Source: Solen grandis (Eukaryota > Mollusca > Bivalvia > Adapedonta > Solenidae). Taken from it: DNA of 64,000 nt. Every line of letters starts with the position of its first letter. Position 1 is the stretch's first letter. The position numbers were made by a program, and so were the translations under genes. Under the pieces are notes generated by a model, which was not told where the DNA came from, ran no database searches, and saw only the letters and a program-made list of their open reading frames with translations. The stretch spans positions 682,001 through 746,000 of the forward strand of contig CM037779.1 in NCBI GenBank assembly GCA_021229015.1. The letters run 5' to 3'. Of the stretch, positions 1 through 11,220 are shown in pieces.

Positions 1-1557
1 TCATCACGCAAGATATCGGACTGCAATACTGTTGTAAAGGAATAAGTTAGTTTTAACCTTTAAGTTAATGTATGATTTTAGCACTATTTTAACAACATAT
101 TCTGCAAACAATGATGCTTGTATTAAATGTATATAATAAAAATCATGAAACTGCTTTAAATTGATCTAGTTGTTCACAAAATAAAACACACTTCATATAA
201 AGAATCCACAAAAATTGTATCACTTCATTTTAGAAATCTGAAGAAAAAAAAATGCGCAAAAATAAGTTAAACCATTTTAGGCCTCAAACCACAAAAGTTT
301 GCACCTGCAGCAAAAAATCAGAGGACAGCACGCTTGACTATTCAAAATGCTTGTTGGTAAATCAAATGAAATCTTTTTCCAATTCTTGCCATTCATATAC
401 CCTGTATATAACAATAGTCAAAAATGATATACCTTGATAGTCTAATACCCCTAAATATGTTTATGAAATCTAAAATCAATCCCATACCTAGTTACTGAGA
501 CATAAGCATAATAACACTGTGCATGCAAAACTTAAACAAGTATTCAAGTTAGAAAAAGCCCATAATTTGTATAAAATTCAGTCCAAGAGTTATCCTCTTT
601 GGTTTTCTGATGCCCCTGAACACACTCTTAAACTTTCTAGTCAATACCATAAACAATTTCTGAGATAAAAGCTTGATAGTTGCTTGCATGCAAAACTTTA
701 ACCAGTCTAAGTGAAATAGTGGCCCTAATCTGCATTATATTCAGTCAAAAACTATCTGCATCATATAGTATGATGCCATTGAACATATTAAAGAAGTTTT
801 AAATCAAACCCAGGCCAGGTTACTGAAATATAAGCATGAAATTCCTTACATGCAAAACTTTAACCAAGATTTCTAAGTTAAAAAGGGGCCATAACATATC
901 ATATATAATATATTCCATCAAGAGTTATCTACCTTGATAGTTTGATACCCCTAAACGCTTTACAGATGTTTCAAATCAATTGCATGCCTGGATACTGTGA
1001 TATAAGCATGAATGTACCTTGCATTCAAAACTTTAACCAAAATTTCTAAGTTAAAAAAGGGGCCATAATTTGTAATATGATCCATCAAGATTTATCTACC
1101 TTGGTTGTCTGATTCCCCTTAACATAATCATAAACTTTTAAGTCAATACCATGAATGGTTATATTGAGAAGCTTGACAGTAGCTTGCATGCAAAACTTTA
1201 ACCAAATTTTCTATTGCATGCAATACTTTAACCAAAATTTCCAAGTAAAAAAAGCTGCCATAATTTATATAAAATTCAGTCAAGAGTTACCTACCTTGGT
1301 TGTCTAATGCCTCTGAACATATTCATAAACTTTCAAGCCAACACCATAAATGGTTATTGAGATATAAGGTTGAAAGTATCTTGCATACAAAAGTTAAACC
1401 AAAAGCTACAACGCCGACACAAGGGTAACTACAATAGCTCTCATATTCTTCGAATAGTTGAGCTAAAAACAGTTATACGGTATGCCAGAATGTCCCGACA
1501 GTATCAGATAAGAGATATCCCCCATCCCCCCAGGTGATGTCCAGTGCTGATACTGAC
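1..1557. repeat. XDH intron with ~166-bp tandem-core element
   Basis: About 310-1470 holds an interspersed element with a tandem core. The motif GCATGCAAAACTTTAACC recurs near 521, 687, 849, 1020 and 1186, then diverged near 1384, a period of about 166 bp. It ends with a unique tail (TTCGAATAGTTGAGCTAAAA, ending near 1470). A related copy lies at 2966-4276. Bases 1-300 and 1470-1557 show nothing recognisable. Confidence 0.75.
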
Positions 1558-1686
1558 CAGTACAGCCATGCCATTCAGGTCTGAACCACAGCTGGCTGCA
1601 GTGGCTGACGTGTTGGGGACAGTGTTGGTCCCCGTCTCACTGATGTGGATCTTGGAGACTGGTATACGCAAGGCCCTGCTAGCCAC
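1558..1686 (-). CDS. XDH: XDH exon J (last exon in view)
   Basis: 129 nt, phase 0 at the start; acceptor TTTCCAG|GTGGCT, probable donor CTG|GTCAGT at 1557. It encodes [20 protein letters not shown], then [19 protein letters not shown] and MAVL. The donor is weak, so the last codon or two are less sure. Later exons (GEPP glutamate and C-terminus) must lie left of the window. Confidence 0.9.
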
Positions 1687-2606
1687 CTGGAAAGTCATTA
1701 CAAATCAGGGTTTAAATACAATCAGAGTCTACCCTTTATCCGAACCTAACCTTAGGTCCTGATTTGTTCCCTATATAAGTTAATATAAAATACAACCCTT
1801 TTTTGTTTGGTTTATTCAAACATAACCCTTTACCCGTTTTCACACCCCACTCGTCAAACTGTAAAGGGGAGATCACTGTTATGTCTTCAGAACAACGCAC
1901 ATTAATTAGAACATGATTTTGATTGTCAATCAGTTAAAGGATCCCATAAATTGATGACAACTGATTGGCAATCAAACAAATGAAAGAATGCGCTAATTAA
2001 AGAAATTTAGAATGAGTTCATATTCACCTTTAGATTTACAGATAAAGATTTTACAGGAGGATTGGTAAAAGTTTGGCCTGATTTTATTGCAGTCATCTCA
2101 CTTCGAGAATAACTGTGAAGTTTTTTCTTCTGCTACATGTGTTAATAATTGTAAATTTAAAAAAACATATATTTGTTACATCTGGAATGAAATCACAGTA
2201 ATCGATGCAGAAGCACGGGGAACAAAATGGCAGACATGATACCAGCAAAAGTGTTTTTGTTATAAATCTATGTATTTACAACCAGAAATAATTTCATTTA
2301 TATTGATTTAAAGGTAAAATCTGTGTATTGATATAAATTAATCATGAATAAAAACACATTAGACCATTAAAGGATGCATGCAAGAAGTTACATTTGACCA
2401 TAATGGATTAATCAAACAGATGCTTTATTCGAGGTGAAACAGCGGTCCTGACAAAATAGAATAACCAGATCCAATTGTACCAAGACTACAAAGTGTAGGA
2501 TCAACACTAACCCAATGTCTTTTATCCATATTGACACTCAAATTGTACAAGAAAAAACAGATGGATATACACCCCAACAGACAGTTAAATGGACAGAAAA
2601 ACAGAC
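1687..2606. other. XDH intron, no feature seen
   Basis: AT-rich intron sequence between exons I and J. No coding, RNA or mobile-element signal was recognised. Confidence 0.5.
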
Positions 2607-2702
2607 CTGTATCATCTTGGTGTGAAGCCCCTGTCCCATCTCCACCCCTCCGTGGGTCAGCAGCACCGCCCCATCCCGGTAGATGTGCACCAACGCACCA
2701 GC
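2607..2702 (-). CDS. XDH: XDH exon I
   Basis: 96 nt, phase 0 to 0; acceptor TTAAG|GCTGGT, donor ACAG|GTCTGT. It encodes [19 protein letters not shown] then [14 protein letters not shown], the conserved Mo-pterin contact block. The acceptor lacks a strong pyrimidine tract, but the flanking exons join exactly in phase. Confidence 0.93.
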
Positions 2703-2965
2703 CTTAACAAGCATAGCAACAAATATCATCAAATAGAGATTACTTACAAATATATAAAGGAAAGCAGAATTTTCCATTTTTTCTAGCATCATTTCAGACT
2801 TTTTAGAAAAAACTTAAGCCCCATTTTTATCTATTCATAAAGGATTATTTTTCATTGCAAGGCTAGGTCATCCATTCACAAATGGTATCATAAAGCAATG
2901 TGAGAATTTGTGTAACCAAAGGTATCCAGTACGATGATTTGACCGAAAAACTGCCGCATTAAAGA

Positions 2966-4276
2966 ACAAGAGCTGTCAGAGCACAGCAAGCTTGACTATT
3001 CAAAATGCTTGTTGGCAAATCAAATGAAATCTATTTCAATTATTGCCGTTCACATACCCTGTATATAATAATAGTCAAAAATGATATACCTTGATAGTCT
3101 GATACCCCTAAATATGTTTATGAAGATTAAAATCAATCCCATGCCTAGTTACTGAATGAGACATAAGCATAATGAAACTGTGCATGCAAAACTTTAACCA
3201 AGTACCCAAATAAGAAAAGGGCCATAATTTGTATAAAATTCAGTCCAAGAGTTATCCTCTTGGTTTTGTGATGCCCTTGAACACACTCTTAACCCTTTCC
3301 CTCATATAGACTCATTTTGACGCACTCAGTAGGTACCACATAAAGCCTGATCTGCAGAAAACCACAGTTAAACCTTACCAAATTTAATTACAAAATCCTC
3401 ATTTCCAGACCACTGAGGAGCAGTGAACAGCATAAAACCTGATCAGCTTGCTGTTCGCATAGGTTTTTTCATGGTGTCCTCTATGAGGGAAAGGGTTAAA
3501 CTTTCCAGTCAATACCATAAACAATTTCTGAGATAATATCTTGCATTCAAAACTTTTACCGAAAAGTCTAAGTTAAAAGGTGGCCCTAATCTGTATTATA
3601 TTCAATCAAAAATTATCTGCCAATGAACATATAAAAGAAGTTCATAAGCATGAAATTCCTTGCATGCAAAACTTTAACCAAAAATTTCTATGTTAAAAGG
3701 GGGCCATAATTTGTAATATATTCCATCAAGTATTATCTTCCTTGATAGTATGATACACCTTAACATATTAAAGATGCTTCAAATCAATCCCATTACTGGC
3801 CTTGAGATATAAGCATGAAAGTACCTTGCATGCAAAACTTTAACCAAAATTTCTAAGTTAAAAGGCCATAACTTGTAATATATTCCATCAAGAGTTATCT
3901 ACCTTGGTTGTCTGATGCCCCTTAACATATTCATTAACTTTCAAGTTAATACCATGAATGGTTACTGAGATACAATCTGGATAGAACTTGCATAAAATTT
4001 AATCAAATTTTCTATTGCATGCAAAACTTTTACCAACATTTCTAATTAAAAGGGGCCTGATTTTATTAAATTCAATCAAGAGTTATTACCTTGGTTGTCT
4101 GATGCCCCTGAACATATTCATAAACTTTCAAGTCAATACCATAAATGTTTATTGAGATATAAGGTTAATAGTAACTTGCAAAACTTTAACCAAAAGCTCA
4201 ACGCCAATGCCAACGCCCACGCCAACGCAAGGGTGACTACAATAGCTCTCATATTCTTCGAATAGTTGAGCTAAAA
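2966..4276 (+). repeat. Tandem-core interspersed element, second copy
   Basis: Starts ACAAGAGCTGTCAGAGCACA and ends TTCGAATAGTTGAGCTAAAA, with ~160-bp diverged units between (each with CATGCAAAACTTTAACCAAA and GGGGCCATAATTTGTA). It has the same layout as 310-1470. A TTAA-flanked MITE interrupts it at 3289-3499. The layout recalls bivalve pearl-type / Helitron-derived elements; the family name is an inference. Confidence 0.75.
3293..3495 (+). mobile_element. piggyBac-like MITE, copy 1
   Basis: 203 bp bounded by inverted ends CCCTTTCCCTCATA / TATGAGGGAAAGGG, with TTAA on both sides (3289-3292 and 3496-3499). TTAA target sites and CCC-starting ends are the signature of piggyBac. No transposase is present. 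A second copy lies at 46637-46870 in the other orientation. Confidence 0.85.
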
Positions 4277-4551
4277 AAGAAATCAACAACCATATGTATA
4301 ATATATAATGTCATTGAATTTTTCATTTTTTTGTTGTTTTTGTTTTGTTTGTTAAATGGGCAGCAATGTACCTGGTACCTTTGGTGTAAACTAGGTCAAC
4401 CACTTACCAATCACAAGATATCCTGGCAGTGCTACTCATTACTATACAAACAGAGCAGACCTAAATGAGACAGCTCCTGCCAGGAGCTGGGTCTACTCTG
4501 TTTTTCAAGGAGTCTATATGAGAGGTAAAGAGTAAATAAAAGTATCATTAC

Positions 4552-4633
4552 CTGGTTAAGATGGAAGGCAGTATACGAGATTCCAAATTTTGTTGGCACA
4601 ATTGTTATTCCTCTCTTCTTCCATCGATTTTCA
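4552..4633 (-). CDS. XDH: XDH exon H
   Basis: 82 nt, phase 2 to 0; acceptor ATTACAG|TGAAAA, donor CAG|GTAATG. The first base completes the codon split at the end of exon G, followed by ENRWKKRGITIVPTKFGISY and TAFHLNQ. Vertebrate XDH has Phe-Thr in GISFT (bovine Phe1009-Thr1010), where Phe stacks on the purine; here it is Tyr-Thr. Confidence 0.92.
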
Positions 4634-5065
4634 CTGTAATAAATATTGAAGGGAAATATGTTCAACAATCTGATGGAAAAGAAAAAAACAACAACACCAA
4701 AGTGAGTGACACCATCTGTTCAAAAATCAAAAATCAAGGTCATGTCTTGCTTTTTAAAAAAAGTAATATAATGTGTAATTGTTAAAGGAATCCACATTAA
4801 AGGTCAAGAACAGTGGCCAGCATTAAAGATTTCTCAAACAGACAAATCCAAGCATACAAAAAAACAACAACTGGTTAGTGCGATGCAGAGGAACAGTTCC
4901 AAGAATTGTTGGAGAACCATTACCCTAACATAAGATGCTAAAGGTAAGAGATAGACAGTGTGATTGATGTAACAGTATGGAATGCAGTATGCTGGACTAC
5001 AGTATAGCCCCAAAAAGAAAAACATAAAGAAAACCAAACTTTTGTTGAGGACTACTTGAACACAC

Positions 5066-5211
5066 CTGTTGAAGATGTCAACTTCCTTCTTCCTTCTGTT
5101 ATAATCACTATGTTCCACACATTCTTCCCAGCAGCGAGTGAGATGACAAGAAGACAACACCTGGTTAAAGTGGGTTGTGTCCCCTTCCTCATACAGGTTC
5201 TTATGTCGGAT
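5066..5211 (-). CDS. XDH: XDH exon G
   Basis: 146 nt, phase 0 to 2; acceptor TTTGTAG|ATCCGA, donor AACAG|GTGTGT. It encodes IRHKNLYEEGDTTHFNQ, then LTRCWEECVEHSDYNRRKKE and VDIFN. It matches the family block KNLYKEGDLTHFNQ...RCWEEC. No breaks. Confidence 0.92.
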
Positions 5212-5735
5212 CTACAAAAGGAACAATATCAATAACTACAAACTGTTTCTTAATATTACTGTTATCAGAATATTGACTTTATCAAGTATAGAGTTCAAAT
5301 GCATTATGATTTCAAATCACAAGCTTTCGGAATCTACTACTAACATTAAAACTATCCTAGCATACTCTTCAATAGAGTTGTAATTAGCTGGACATTGCTA
5401 TATGACTGAAATACTGTCAAAGCAATGGTAAACTCAAATTGTCAAGTCAAGTCTTCAATAGAGTAAAATAAATGGTACAGAAATGCGCATATAACAGAAT
5501 TTATAGATTTGAGTTACAAAAATGAAATAGATAAAATCTCATGATCAATATCTGAGAATATCTAAGCTCAATTGCTATACATATTATAATGTTTGTAGTA
5601 TCCCAGGTCATATTCATATTTACACTGAAACTGTGACATTAATTTTTTGTTATGACTGAATAAGTATAACCAGTTTCTATCATAATGACATCCCAATCCC
5701 TTTATCACATGAGTCCTAGTAAAGTGAGCACCCAC
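5212..5735. other. XDH intron, no feature seen
   Basis: 524-bp intron between exons F and G; AT-rich with no recognised repeat or gene. Confidence 0.5.
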
Positions 5736-5927
5736 CTGTACAGGACTGACCCCCAGAGTTTGGGCAACCTCCGATATCCACATCTCGGCCATCATCATTC
5801 CCTGGGGACCGCCAAATCCCCGGAAGGCTGTGTTGGACGGAATGTTGGTCTTGCAGATATAGCCTCTGCAACGGAGGTTTGGCACTTTGTATGCATTCTC
5901 ACAGTGGAACAGAGCTCGGTCCATCAC
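5736..5927 (-). CDS. XDH: XDH exon F with VMDRALFH and RGFGGPQG
   Basis: 192 nt, phase 0 to 0; acceptor CTGCAG|GTGATG, donor CAG|GTGGGT. It encodes 64 residues. VMDRALFH carries the substrate-binding arginine (bovine Arg880 by count), and [12 protein letters not shown] carries the two Phe that flank Mo and substrate (911, 914). It continues with [19 protein letters not shown]. The preceding intron now spans 11,061 bp, of which 10,464 bp are the LTR retrotransposon. Confidence 0.95.
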
Positions 5928-6216
5928 CTGCAGCCCACACAGCGGAACAGAGATTAGGATCTGACAATCATTTGGACAAGATACATAACTGACAATTAAT
6001 TCAAAATCAAAACTTACTTTGTAGTCCAACTTGTCACCAGTAGCCAGCTGAGGCAAACAAAGAATGTCTGCTTAGCAGATTGAGCTGCATAAATGTTTAA
6101 GGGATATCTGAGAATTTACAGAAGGTTGGCAGCCTAATACAGGACACAACAGGTTTACCTGTATTAGTTTCTTCTGCATCATATAAAACATTAGATATTT
6201 CTAGGCTTTATACTTC

Positions 6217-7171
6217 TGATAGGTCTTATAATACTTCATTTATATACAAATAAAATAAAGAGCCAATGTTTAAAGCGTAGCTCAGAAAATTATACACAAT
6301 AGGACATATATATATACTCTGCCTACAGTAACACACAATCAAATAGCAACATACAAAAAGTATGTATGCGTGTAGTCTCAACCCTGGAAATAGGTGAATG
6401 AGAATGAAACTAGATCAGGAAAAAACTGACCCCATATACACAGGGTAGAGAGATAAGGTCACATTCCTGGTTGGCCGGGGCAGCACGCATATGAAAAAAT
6501 AGAATACCCCACTGTCTAGACTACGCTGAGTTTGCATGGTACAAAAGTAACAAACAATACGAGCTGGCCATTTGTGGAAAGTGATTCTGCAGGCGGCAAA
6601 CCATTTTTGGGAGGCAATTCTTAGAACCACAGACCAGTTCGCTGAACCCATGAACCTAATTCATTGCCGCGGTGCGGGCGGTCAGTATATAAACAAAGGC
6701 GAGAATTATTTCAGTTCAAAGATACTGAAAAGGTATTTCGTCTTCTAGGTAAGCTAAATTTATTTATTTATTGCCGCACTTTCTAAATTAACTTTTGGGT
6801 TTTAGCGTATTTATGTTAGCTTATATTTAACTGACTGGTTATATTATTTATAGGGATATTTAAGGTTATTCAAAAGATTATTATTGTCTCTTTTTATTAA
6901 TTAAGATTGTGCTTTTGCAAGGAAATATTGTTATTAATTGTATTTTGTATTTAATTTCTATTTAAATATTCTTTCATGATATTATTCATGCTAAGAAATA
7001 GAATTTTAAAATGTTATTTCATATATTTATATGCAATTTAGATATTATTTTTTAGTGTAAAAAAAAAAAAAAGATACTGAAAAGGTATTTCATCTTCTAG
7101 TTTTCAGATGAATCCCTAAAATCAATAGAGGTCTGAGGAGTCCTCCAATTCCCCAGGACTACCTCGCGACA
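6217..7171 (+). repeat. 5' LTR
   Basis: 955 bp, TGATAGGTCT...CGCGACA. It differs from the 3' LTR by about six substitutions, plus three length differences where it is shorter (about 29, 4 and 70 bp). The ~70-bp loss removes the segment with the AATAAA signal. It contains a TATA box, an initiator and a duplicated 28-bp segment (6721-6748 and 7073-7100). Confidence 0.95.
6686..6713 (+). promoter_or_regulatory. LTR promoter: TATA box and initiator
   Basis: TATATAAA at 6686-6693, with TCAGTTC at 6711-6717 placing an initiator A at 6713, 27 bp after the TATA start. This is a classic spacing and gives a likely start of R. A donor-like CTAG|GTAAGC follows at 6748/6749. Confidence 0.7.
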
Positions 7172-7173
7172 CA

Positions 7174-7240
7174 TGGTGGAGAATCCCGAATCGACACATG
7201 GTGGAGAATCCCAGATTGACAATGGTGGAAAATCACGGAT
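7174..7240 (+). promoter_or_regulatory. Primer-binding-site region, repeated three times
   Basis: Just inside the 5' LTR, TGGTGGAGAATCCC (from 7174) begins with the TGG expected to pair with a tRNA CCA end. The unit ACATGGTGGAGAATCCC recurs about 27 bp later, and a degraded third copy follows. The priming tRNA was not identified. Confidence 0.5.
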
Positions 7241-7499
7241 TAACGCATCATGTGGCGAATGTGATTCTTACCGGACGAAACGCAACAATGGATATTTCCC
7301 GGACGCAACATCGTGTTTTAACTTAAATGGATAATGACGAATACAAAGAACATGGCTAACAAAGGTACTACGCTTTCATTACACATACCAATATAATGCT
7401 ACAAACTTTATTATCAGTCACCGACATCCTCTAGCTAATTTTTGTGTATTCCGTCAAAGAAAAAGCGAGAATGGACAAATATGCAATTAACATATTAAA

Positions 7500-8902
7500 A
7501 TGCAGTCTGACATAGACAATATTGAAAATAGTAACGACAAGGGCCAAAAAATTTAAATTTTGGAAAAACTCTTGAAAAACGCCATAAAAAGCTTAGAGAG
7601 GATTTTTACAGAACTCTAGGCTCTTCCAGAAGTAAGAACTCAAGTACCTTTTTAACACCTCCACAAAGCGAAAGTGTTAATGATCCACCTAAATTAACCC
7701 CGCATATCGACGGCACTGTGAGAGACGGTACGTTAATTAAGAAACTAACATTTTCTTCGCCGCTACAAGATCAAGAGGTGAATAACCCGTACACTACTTC
7801 ATTCACGGATCGGCACCCTACAGAAACGCTGATAAACAGCTCCTACAAACAATCCATTCAAACACCTGCGGATGATCTACTGAGGAAACCGTCTACACGC
7901 CCAGACCGCCCACAACTACAAGATTACAGTACCGTCAAAACACCGGAACCAGTGACAGTACAGGAAACCAGTGAACGTTTTGTAGAAAAACAATTAATTG
8001 ACAATAAAATGGAATTTTCAAAAATGGATTATCCGGAACCTTCAGCACCAACAAGCTTTCGAGGTAATATGTCTAATCCTCACAAATTTATTAAGTTAAT
8101 CCCTTACACAGGTAGAGATAACGAAAGTTTTACTAGTTTTTTGTCCCGATTCCATAAATTCTGTCTGTTAAATGGAGTATCTCAGGAACACAAAAATGAT
8201 GTTTTAAATTTTTATTTAGAGGGACCCGCTCAGACGTACTATGATAACTTACCCGAAACTGTTAAATCAAACTTTGACGAGACAGTCAATGCCTTAGCCA
8301 AACGATTTCAAACTAAGGAACTTGACTATAATCTTATCTCTATCAAACAAAAACCGTTAGAAACTGCAGACGAATACATGACAAGGGGGTTAAAAATGGC
8401 AACTGACATTAAACTGGACGAGAAAATTTTAATCTCACTATTGGTCAATGGTCTTCATGATGATATTCGAACAAAAGTATTACTGAAAGAACCTACATCA
8501 CTGTCTGAATTAAGCAAATACATCAAGTTATGCGAAATGACAAACGCGTTGACAGTAAATGCTATTGATACGAAATTTCAGGTTTTGATTGACGAAATTA
8601 AGGGGCTGAAGACGGAAGTACATTAAAAAAATGACAGGACTTATGTCAACACCATGACTCCACAAATTTTTTCAAATAACTTTAGAAGGCCTTTTAGACA
8701 AACAAGCATACCTTTTGAATACCAGAAACCAAAATTAATAAATCAATACACTGTTAACCCAAGGGTTCAAATATTTAACCCATGCTATAGATGCGGACAA
8801 AATTTCAATCAAGGTCACAATTGTCCAGCTTTGAATAAACAATGCACATATTGCAAGAAAATCGGTCATTTCCGAAAAATGTGTCTAAAAGCAAGAAGTT
8901 GA
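7500..8902 (+). pseudogene. Gag with CCHC zinc knuckle (broken)
   Basis: Structural capsid polyprotein of the Ty3/Gypsy element. A likely ATG at 7500 is followed by an A6 run (7546-7551) where the frame shifts; the main gag frame is then open from about 7537 to a TAA at 8624-8626 and resumes in the same frame to a TGA at 8900-8902. The capsid-like part includes the retrotransposon-gag stretch near 8080-8560. The nucleocapsid has one canonical CX2CX4HX4C knuckle (8843-8884) and one upstream variant CX2CX4NX4C (8783-8824) with Asn in the His place. The order of the two knuckles resembles K02A2.6-like Gypsy elements. Confidence 0.85.
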
Positions 8903-9758
8903 CGGAACGGTGTCAATGATCAGAGCAAATGTAAGCACAAGAAACAGAAATTTAATACAAAAAATGAAAAAACGCAACAAAGAAATACAATAAACAAAAC
9001 GCATAAAAGATACAATCACCCGATATCTTTAATAACGTCTTTCCAGGAAAATTTAATAACAGGCAAAATAAACAACAGAGATACAGCTATTCTGTTAGAC
9101 TCAGGAAGTAACATATCTGCTATAAGTCTCGAATTTCTTGAAACTGTAAAAAAAAGGGAAAGTAAACATACCAATTCAAATTAATAAAACAATTATCAAA
9201 TATGATTTCTATATTATTTCAGGATTAGTTCATAATGTTCTATTAGGAGAAGATTTTTTCAAGGACTTTAATGCATTTATAAATTTTAGAGAAAGCAAAT
9301 TCTGTATTCCGGATGTATTAAAAACTAAAATGCAAAATAATAAAATATATAACATCACTGCCAACAAAAAGATAAAGCTATCAGTTAACTCGGTTCGTAA
9401 AATTCCAGTTCACATCGGAAATAACTTTAGCAATGATACGTTCATAATAACTAGCAAGAACAAAACTTGCCCGACAGACATACTATGCAGACAAAATAAA
9501 AATCAAACCATTTTGTTACCTCTTGTAAACAACTCACAGGAAAGACAGGCAATTACAAAGGGCACAATTATTGCACAACTCGAGAAACTTGAGGGGAAAG
9601 ACAACATCTTTTCAATACCTAAAACCAAAAATATCAATTCGACTTTAGAATTTGATTTTTCAAGAATATCTAAATTATTCAACATAGGAGATTCTTATAA
9701 AAACAATCCAAATTTGTTATCAGTATTGCAAAATTATGAAAGCATTTTTTTCAAATAA
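8903..9758 (+). pseudogene. Aspartic protease and linker (frameshifted)
   Basis: The gag frame continues into a retropepsin with LLDSGSN (DSG at 9098-9106), the catalytic Asp that cleaves the polyprotein. An A8 run (9148-9155) shifts the frame; the second half, with LLGEDFFKDF, continues in the next frame to 9758. A T7 run (9745-9751) shifts it again into reverse transcriptase. Confidence 0.82.
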
Positions 9759-11220
9759 AGAGGAAAAAGGAGGGGAAGTCAAAGACTTTGAATGCAAAAT
9801 AGAATTGTTACCAAATTCGATGCCCATTCGAAGTAAGCCATACGCGTTAAATCCCAAAATGAGAGAAATTGAAGAGAGAGAGATTAAAAAACTTTTAGAC
9901 AAAGGTATAATTGAGCCATCATCTTCTATATTCAGCAGTCCAATTGTAATAGTGAAGAAAAAGAAAGTTTCAGAAACACAGAAACAAGAATATAGAATGT
10001 GTATCGATTATAGACTGTTGAATAAAATCTCAAAGAAGTTATATTTTCAATTACCAACATTGGAAGATGTCAAAAATATTATTTCAGACTCAAAACCTTT
10101 AATTTACTCCAAAATTGATATTAAAAATGCATTTCACACACTGCCTTTAAGTAAAGATAGTATACCATACACAGCATTTCGAACAAGTAGTGGTAACGCA
10201 TACGCGTACAAGCGTCTGCCATTTGGAACACTTGTCAGTCCAGCGTATTGGTCCATGTTCTTACACAAAGTACTTCAAAAGTACTTATATAAATTTTGCA
10301 TTGGTTATATGGACGATATAATCATATTTTCAAAAACAATAGAAGAGCATGCAATTCATTTGGAACAAATGTGAAATAGCAAAACTTAAGATTTCTTTCT
10401 TAGGAATGGTATTTGAGGAAGATACTTTACAATTGATCCTAAAAGGTTACAAGTAATTTGAAAATGTCAAATACCTAAAAATCAGAAAGCATTAAAGAGC
10501 TTTCTTGGAATGACAACTTTCCTAAGAAGGTTTATAAAAGATTATTCTAAAATATGCGCACCACTGAACAACCTATTGAAAAAAGACTCAATTTATAAAT
10601 GGACAGAGGAACACGATGACACTTTTAACAAGCTTAAAAAGGCACTAGTTTCAAAACCTATTTTACAATTACCTGATTTCAATGAACCATTTATGCTTTT
10701 TACAGATGCATCAACCATAGCGACAGGTTATATCTTATGTCAAATGAATAAAGAGTCAAATAAAATGCATGTTATACAATATGGAGGAAGATCATTAAAA
10801 GATAATGAAAGAAAATATGGCAGTTCAGAACTTGAATTATTAGCAATTATATTTGCCCTATGAGATTGTAAGCACTACCTTTGGAATGTCCCAGTAAATA
10901 TATTAACGGATAATAAAGCATTAACATATTTGCATACTATGAAAAATACGAACAGTAAAATGTACAGATGGGCAATTGAACTAGAAAATTTTGATTATGA
11001 AATAATGTACAATAAAGGATGCAACAACCCAGCTGACTATCTTAGCAGGATAGTCCATAACAAAATTCAAAATGTCAACGCTGACATAGATATTGGCATT
11101 GAGGATGTTAAATACCTCTTTCAAGACACAACCCCTTCACCTTACACTTTAGCAGTTCTAACAATAGCACACAATAAAAAGATAAAAGAAACGCATGAAT
11201 CAGACAAATTAAAAAAATAG
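9736..11220 (+). pseudogene. Reverse transcriptase-RNase H (broken)
   Basis: RT copies element RNA to DNA; RNase H removes the template. Visible are the finger/palm motifs (SSPIVIVKKK, CIDYRLLN, SKIDIKNAFH, LPFGT) and the catalytic GYMDD at 10303-10317. Soon after, the thumb has lost a short segment at about 10370 and the frame is broken to about 10500. RNase H shows FTDAS, a conserved ELE-like ELELLA and TDNKAL, with a TGA at 10861-10863. An A7 run at 11211-11217 shifts the frame into integrase. Confidence 0.92.

Noticed and set aside
6415..6651. 78-codon minus-strand open frame, found again at 15829-16065
   Set aside because: It is the same stretch in both LTRs, in the U3 part; duplication comes from the LTR pair, not gene conservation.
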